Assembly: GCA_021018995.1 (NCBI GenBank)
Contig: CM037587.1
Span: 8,453,366 to 8,517,365 of the forward strand
Direction: 5' to 3'
DNA: 64,000 nucleotides
DNA from: Chloranthus sessilifolius
Lineage: Eukaryota; Streptophyta; Magnoliopsida; Chloranthales; Chloranthaceae
The notes below the pieces were generated by a model that did no database searches, was not told the origin of the DNA, and was given only the letters and a program-made list of their open reading frames with translations. The translations under genes and the position numbers were made by a program. Shown one piece after another: positions 63,177 through 64,000 of this stretch (positions are counted from its first letter, which is position 1; each line of letters begins with the position of its first letter).

Positions 63177-64000
63177 GGGAGAGGATGATGATGATGAGGT
63201 AGTGGTTGAAGAAGAAGTATTTGAACAAGTTAGCACACCCAGCGATGAGGAGGGTGATGCTATTGGTCATGCTTTAGTTGTGAGGTGTGCCCTTGCACAA
63301 CTCAATGGGATGAAAAGGATGACTGGCGTAGGGAGAACATCTTCCACACCTATGTCAGATTTGGTGAAAAGAATTGTAGGGTCATCGTGGATAGCGGTAG
63401 TTGTACCAACGTAATATCCACTCATGCGGTACGTCGCTTAGGGCTTACACCTGAAGCCCACGCGAGACCTTATAAAGTCGCATGGGTCAATTCTTCATCC
63501 ATTCCCGTATCGAAAAGGTGTCATGTACCGATTCAATTAGGTTCTTATTTGGACACCTTATGGTGTGATGTGGTGCCGATGGATGTGGGCCATATCATTT
63601 TGGGAAGGCCGTGGCTCTACAACATGGTTGTGACCCTTTCTGGTCGATCAAACATATGCACGTTCATGCATAAAGGCAAAAAGATCACTTTACACCCTTT
63701 GCCTCCCAAAACACCATCGACTAACACAGTCGAAAAGAAGGGCGAGTCTTCTAAATTCATTAATATTGTGAGCCCTTCTGAGTTCGAGAAAGCATCGATA
63801 GATGAGAGTGTGGTGTACGTAGTTATCATCGTAGAGAGTGCTCCCGAGTCGGCGAGCGAGTGTCCCAAGGAGGTTGAACTGATTTTAAAAGAGTTTACGG
63901 ATGTCTTCCTTGAAGACTTACCAAACGAACTCCCTCCTCTGCGTGATATCCAACACGCAATAGACTTGGTTCCCGGATCTACCTTACCGAACCTGCCCCA
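63177..64000 (+). pseudogene. Pol start (acidic linker, protease, N-terminal RT), frame-shifted, truncated by the window
   Basis: The acidic linker (EGEDDDDEVVVEEEVFEQ) is in the +1 frame relative to gag up to about 63315. The sequence then returns to the gag frame for the protease, with VDSGSCTNVIS as the DSG active site and IILGRPWLY as the conserved end. The frame stays open to the edge and ends in the start of RT (IQHAIDLVPG). Two compensating shifts within about 170 bp break an otherwise open gag-pol. Confidence 0.82.

Larger units (their letters stand above)
61008..64000 (+). mobile_element. Ty3/gypsy retrotransposon, 5' part, runs off the window
   Basis: 5' LTR 61008-62064, primer site 62069-62080, gag from 62181, protease and the start of reverse transcriptase to the window edge. 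The left flank is acttg, which predicts the pentamer to look for after the 3' LTR. It is in the same orientation as the IPI1-like gene, inside its intron 9. It is less decayed than the element at 18827-24832, but the gag-pol frame has two shifts. Confidence 0.9.

Overview
This is plant nuclear DNA: AT-rich, dense in transposons, with one spliced gene on GT-AG introns. Its proteins and transposon families are those of flowering plants. I cannot name the species; the very long, transposon-filled introns suggest a large-genome, perhaps woody, angiosperm. No rRNA, tRNA, CRISPR or prokaryotic operon was seen.

The one host gene (29813 to beyond 59349, + strand) matches plant TEX10/IPI1, the ARM/HEAT-type subunit of the Rix1 complex used in 60S ribosome maturation. 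Nine exons were read (1233 nt, 411 codons in one continuous frame); the C-terminal half lies beyond the window. Its promoter carries a GGCCCA site II element and an AAACCCTAA telo-box, the usual pair on plant ribosome-biogenesis genes. Introns reach 8.2 kb and hold most of the other features.

Upstream (1-29550) is a transposon graveyard. It holds small hAT-like, Mutator-like (MULE), Tourist-like and CACTA MITEs, several with exact target-site duplications (TSDs); a 3.1-kb Tekay-like solo LTR (5490-8593); and a field of MULE-related foldback repeats (9200-17030) with a tandem ~700-bp array. A decayed 6-kb Ty3/gypsy chromovirus on the minus strand (18827-24832) sits inside an older LTR, and a 1.6-1.8-kb segment is duplicated just before the gene.

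Inside the introns I could bound about fifteen elements, most of them by TSDs. The most notable is a 2.3-kb hAT-like element (35860-38160, exact 8-bp TSD and 13-bp terminal inverted repeats) carrying the first-exon portion of a heparanase-like (GH79) gene. Two copies of one MITE family lie in opposite orientation, each invaded by a different younger MITE. Two solo LTRs (48849-49999, 54445-55608) match the 5' LTR of a second Ty3/gypsy element (61008 to the window end) lying in the last visible intron.

The most unusual pattern is that many unrelated elements, both LTRs and hAT-like MITEs, carry arrays of a short self-complementary word that differs from element to element (for example TCGACCAGTCGA, CTCGCCGCGGCGAG, CTCGAGCGAG, TCGATCGATCGA, TATCGGCCGATA, GATACGTATCG, GCGATCGC). 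I treat this as the best candidate for something undescribed.
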